Assembly: GCF_041358175.1 (NCBI RefSeq)
Contig: NZ_JBGKBE010000005.1
Coordinates: forward strand, 62,001-126,000
From: Muriicola sp041358175
GTDB taxonomy: Bacteria > Bacteroidota > Bacteroidia > Flavobacteriales > Flavobacteriaceae
Direction of reading: 5' to 3'
DNA: 64,000 nucleotides
Part shown: positions 61,597 to 64,000 of the stretch, piece after piece
How the letters are laid out: the number at the start of each line of letters is the position of its first letter
Numbering within the stretch: the stretch's first letter is position 1
Program-made: the position numbers and the translations under genes
The notes under the pieces: model-generated
Told to the model about the DNA's origin: nothing
Seen by the model: only the letters and a program-made list of their open reading frames with translations
The model's database searches: none

Positions 61597-62511
61597 TTAG
61601 TCTCTGATCAGGGGCAGGGTACTACATCGCAGAAGGCCTTCCTGTTTGCCGATTTCGTTGTATGGAACTTCCTCTACCGTAAATCCCTGATCCCTTAACC
61701 AGTTGTTGAGACGGGTAAAAGATCGCTCAGAAACGATCACTTCAGGTGAAATAGAGAACACATTGCTGAACATCTGGTACATTTCCTCGCTGTCAATTTC
61801 AAAGACTCGATCTTTTCCAAAGTAGTTCAGCAGCCATTCGTATTCCTCTTCCACAAGAAAGCCGTTTTTATGAAGTATGGCCTTGTCTCTCCCAATAGGC
61901 TGAAAACAACAATCGAGATGAAGGGCGTTCTGTTTTGGATCTGTATTTGATTTTCTCAGATCGAAGGATTTTACTTTTTTATGCGGAAAAGCTTCTTTTA
62001 AATAGGCAACCGCTTCGGTATTGGTCCGTGCGGTGATATAGTCGGAATAGTCTTCTCCCCTGTAGGTTCCAACAAATATATAATCCTTCCAGGGCATCAC
62101 ATCTCCCCCTTCTATATGGACGGGTTCAGGTGGGATAAGGATTTTATTGGGGTCGATGACATCGAGAACATGGATAATTGCTTCAAACTCCTTTTCCCTT
62201 TCAGGAAGGATATTAGCTTTGATGAGTTTATCCTCAATAACAAAAGCGATATCTCTCGAAAATATCTGATTGCAATTCTCCAGGACCTCAGGCCTGAATA
62301 CTTTAACCCCATGTTTCCTGAGCACGCTGTTAAATGCCTCCATTTCACCTATCATATCCTTTTCCCTTGGATAGGTCCCTGCCAGGATATGTTCAAGCGA
62401 TTTGGGGTCATAGGCTTCCTCCGGCTTTGGGATAGGGCCGGGACTGTTAGCAATTCCAAGGACTACTGCTTTTAGCGGGGAAGTCTCATCCCTTACATTA
62501 AGTTGAAGCAT
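61597..62511 (-). CDS. Dimethylarginine dimethylaminohydrolase/arginine deiminase-like amidinohydrolase
   Basis: 304 residues. Motifs: NCNQIFSRDIAFVIEDKLI (Asp/substrate carboxylate), HIEGGDVMPW (Glu, His), LHLDCCFQPI (catalytic His), and GLLRCSTLPL at the C terminus (nucleophilic Cys). These are the guanidino-hydrolase set shared by DDAH, ADI and amidinotransferases; the exact substrate is not certain. It starts 10 bases after gltA ends and 29 bases before the ctlX-like start region, so it is a three-gene operon. Confidence 0.82.
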   Translation of the reverse strand: MLQLNVRDETSPLKAVVLGIANSPGPIPKPEEAYDPKSLEHILAGTYPREKDMIGEMEAFNSVLRKHGVKVFRPEVLENCNQIFSRDIAFVIEDKLIKANILPEREKEFEAIIHVLDVIDPNKILIPPEPVHIEGGDVMPWKDYIFVGTYRGEDYSDYITARTNTEAVAYLKEAFPHKKVKSFDLRKSNTDPKQNALHLDCCFQPIGRDKAILHKNGFLVEEEYEWLLNYFGKDRVFEIDSEEMYQMFSNVFSISPEVIVSERSFTRLNNWLRDQGFTVEEVPYNEIGKQEGLLRCSTLPLIRD

Positions 62512-62521
62512 AGATAGCTGC

Positions 62522-63805
62522 CTAACGCTTTTTTAGAGGAACGAAAGGTCGTTCATTCTCGCCTATGTATACTTGTCTCGGCCTGCCTATGGGTTCTCCC
62601 CTCAATCGCATTTCGCGCCACTGGGCAATCCAGCCGGGTAGTCTACCCATTGCAAACATTACGGTAAACATCTCCGTAGGGATACCCAAAGCCCTGTAAA
62701 TGATCCCGGAATAAAAATCTACATTGGGATACAGTTTTCGCTTTACGAAATAAGGATCTTCGAGGGCCACCTTTTCAAGGCCTTTAGCAATAGAGAGAAT
62801 AGGATCTTCGATCCCTAAATCACCAAGAACTTCATCTGCTGCCTTTTTGATAATCTTGGCGCGGGGGTCAAAGTTTTTGTAAACCCTGTGGCCAAAGCCC
62901 ATCAATCGGAATGGATCATCCTTGTCCTTGGCTTTATTCATATATTTCTGTGTATCACCTCCGTCTGCTTCTATAGCCTCCAGCATTTCCAATACCGCCT
63001 GGTTGGCCCCACCGTGCAGAGGACCCCATAGGGCCGATATACCCGCCGAAAGAGACACAAAAAGTCCGGCATGCGATGATCCCGTTATTCGCACCGTAGA
63101 AGTGGAGCAGTTCTGCTCGTGATCGGCATGAAGGATAAGGAGCTGATCCAGGGCATCAATGACAATCTTATTCTTTACATACTCCTTATTGGGTCTCTTA
63201 AACATCATTTTGTGGAGGTTCTCCACATAGCCCAGGGAATCATCCCCATAGTCGAGAGGAAGTCCTTTTTGTTTCCGCATTGTCCAGGCTACCAAAACCG
63301 GAAATTTTGCCATTATCCTGATAATGGCCCAGTACATTTCTTTCTCCGAAGAAATATTTACGGAAGAAGGATTAAAGGCTATTAAAGCACTGGTAAGGGA
63401 GGAAAGAACTCCCATCGGGTGAGCCGATTTTGGAAAGGCATCAAGGATCTTTTTCATCTCCTCGTCTACATGAGATTCCTGCCTGATGTCTTCGTGGAAC
63501 TGTTCTAGTTCTTCTTTATTGGGTAGTTCCCCAAAAATAAGGAGGTAAGCAACTTCGAGAAAATCAGCCTTTTTAGCTAATTCCTCGATATTATATCCGC
63601 GATAACGCAAAATACCTTTCTCCCCATCGAGATAGGTTATTGCACTTTCGCAGGAGCCTGTGTTTTTATAACCGGGATCCAGCGTGATCATTCCCGTAGA
63701 GGAACGCAGGGTTTTGATATCTATGGCCAGTTCCTGCTCTGTGCCTTCAACCACAGGGAATTCGTATTTTTTTCCTTCGTATTCGAGTATTGCTTTGTCT
63801 TTCAT
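62522..63805 (-). CDS. gltA: Citrate synthase
   Basis: 427 residues. Catalytic residues lie in ILHADHEQNCST (His), GPLHGGANQAV (His) and GFGHRVYKNFDPRA (His/Arg); the N-terminal beta-rich domain marks the large hexameric type regulated by NADH. A TTG-N20-TACCTTTA promoter lies upstream. First gene of the operon with the two guanidino hydrolases. Confidence 0.97.
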   Translation of the reverse strand: MKDKAILEYEGKKYEFPVVEGTEQELAIDIKTLRSSTGMITLDPGYKNTGSCESAITYLDGEKGILRYRGYNIEELAKKADFLEVAYLLIFGELPNKEELEQFHEDIRQESHVDEEMKKILDAFPKSAHPMGVLSSLTSALIAFNPSSVNISSEKEMYWAIIRIMAKFPVLVAWTMRKQKGLPLDYGDDSLGYVENLHKMMFKRPNKEYVKNKIVIDALDQLLILHADHEQNCSTSTVRITGSSHAGLFVSLSAGISALWGPLHGGANQAVLEMLEAIEADGGDTQKYMNKAKDKDDPFRLMGFGHRVYKNFDPRAKIIKKAADEVLGDLGIEDPILSIAKGLEKVALEDPYFVKRKLYPNVDFYSGIIYRALGIPTEMFTVMFAMGRLPGWIAQWREMRLRGEPIGRPRQVYIGENERPFVPLKKR

Positions 63806-63838
63806 GCAGGTGATTTTGAGATTATTTTGACGGGATGT

Positions 63839-63869
63839 TAAAGGTAAGAAAAAGGGGCCTTCTTAACAA
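63839..63869 (-). promoter_or_regulatory. Promoter of the gltA operon
   Basis: Reverse strand TTG (63869-63867), 20-base spacer, TACCTTTA (63846-63839). Leader to the ATG at 63805 would be about 27 bases. Confidence 0.5.
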
Positions 63870-63941
63870 TTCTAAGCAAGGCTTTATACGTACACAATGA
63901 ACATTTTTAGAAGAATTTATCAGAGTGATAAAAACATCTGT

Positions 63942-64000
63942 CTAATTTTGAATACTATAGAGTTTCTGATAGTATTCATCGACAGATTTCTTCCAGGTAA
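63942..64000 (-). CDS. C-terminal fragment of a gene entering from the right edge
   Basis: The reverse frame reads TWKKSVDEYYQKLYSIQN then TAG at 63944-63942. The W-K-x-S-x-x-x-Y-x-x-L-Y ending is typical of glycosyltransferase family 4/glycogen-synthase-like C termini. Too short to be sure. Confidence 0.4.
   Translation of the reverse strand, partial: TWKKSVDEYYQKLYSIQN

Overview
The window looks like a chromosomal segment of a marine member of the Flavobacteriaceae (Bacteroidota). This rests on gene content and signals read directly: proteorhodopsin beside blh, an ECF sigma/FecR/TonB-receptor operon, many short lipoproteins, a tmRNA tag ending in YALAA with no encoded CCA, and many starts preceded by the Bacteroidota -7 box TAnnTTTG (or TAnnTTTA) rather than a Shine-Dalgarno site. 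The species is not identified. No integrase, transposase, prophage, CRISPR array, rRNA or ordinary tRNA gene was seen.

Layout. 1-8.1 kb: a large secreted TPR protein cut by the left edge, ftsE, an arylsulfotransferase-like lipoprotein followed by a cytosolic sulfotransferase, an MFS transporter, and an unusual membrane-domain/Nudix fusion. 8.1-15 kb: polyphosphate glucokinase, typA, kdsA, two small genes, a secreted PHP phosphodiesterase and a Lys1/AlaDH-like dehydrogenase. 15.0-16.8 kb: ssrA (tmRNA) followed by an accessory patch with a duplicated tmRNA 3' end, a 127-bp tandem repeat, nested palindromes and a GIY-YIG nuclease gene. 16.8-21.3 kb: small genes, an LpxR-like outer-membrane protein, yegP, a DnaQ-exonuclease/GIY-YIG fusion and a pair of overlapping membrane microproteins.

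21.5-30.2 kb is one long reverse-strand run: a sulfur module (Crp/Fnr regulator, SulP transporter, persulfide dioxygenase-rhodanese fusion, DUF2892 protein) downstream of an aldose epimerase, a secreted M20 peptidase, a cysteine-synthase-like enzyme and a LolC/E-type permease. 30.2-44.4 kb holds mixed housekeeping and envelope genes: NamZ-like muramidase, sterol-desaturase-like hydroxylase, YkgJ protein, methyltransferase, zincin lipoprotein, queE, RidA, HerA-like ATPase, hydrolases, VOC and NmrA proteins, DUF2306 protein and a large esterase-like lipoprotein. 44.4-49 kb: M13 peptidase, folD and ffh.

49-56.8 kb is the most distinctive part. A 600-residue acidic repeat lipoprotein is divergent from an ECF sigma/FecR/TonB-receptor operon, whose last stop codon overlaps that of blh. 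blh is divergent from a green-tuned proton-pumping proteorhodopsin, so opsin and retinal-forming enzyme share one short intergenic region. 56.8-64 kb: argS, a two-gene operon with an SDR/DUF2867-type protein, and the gltA - DDAH-like - ctlX-like operon linking citrate synthase to arginine/citrulline-type hydrolases. The right edge cuts a gene on the reverse strand.
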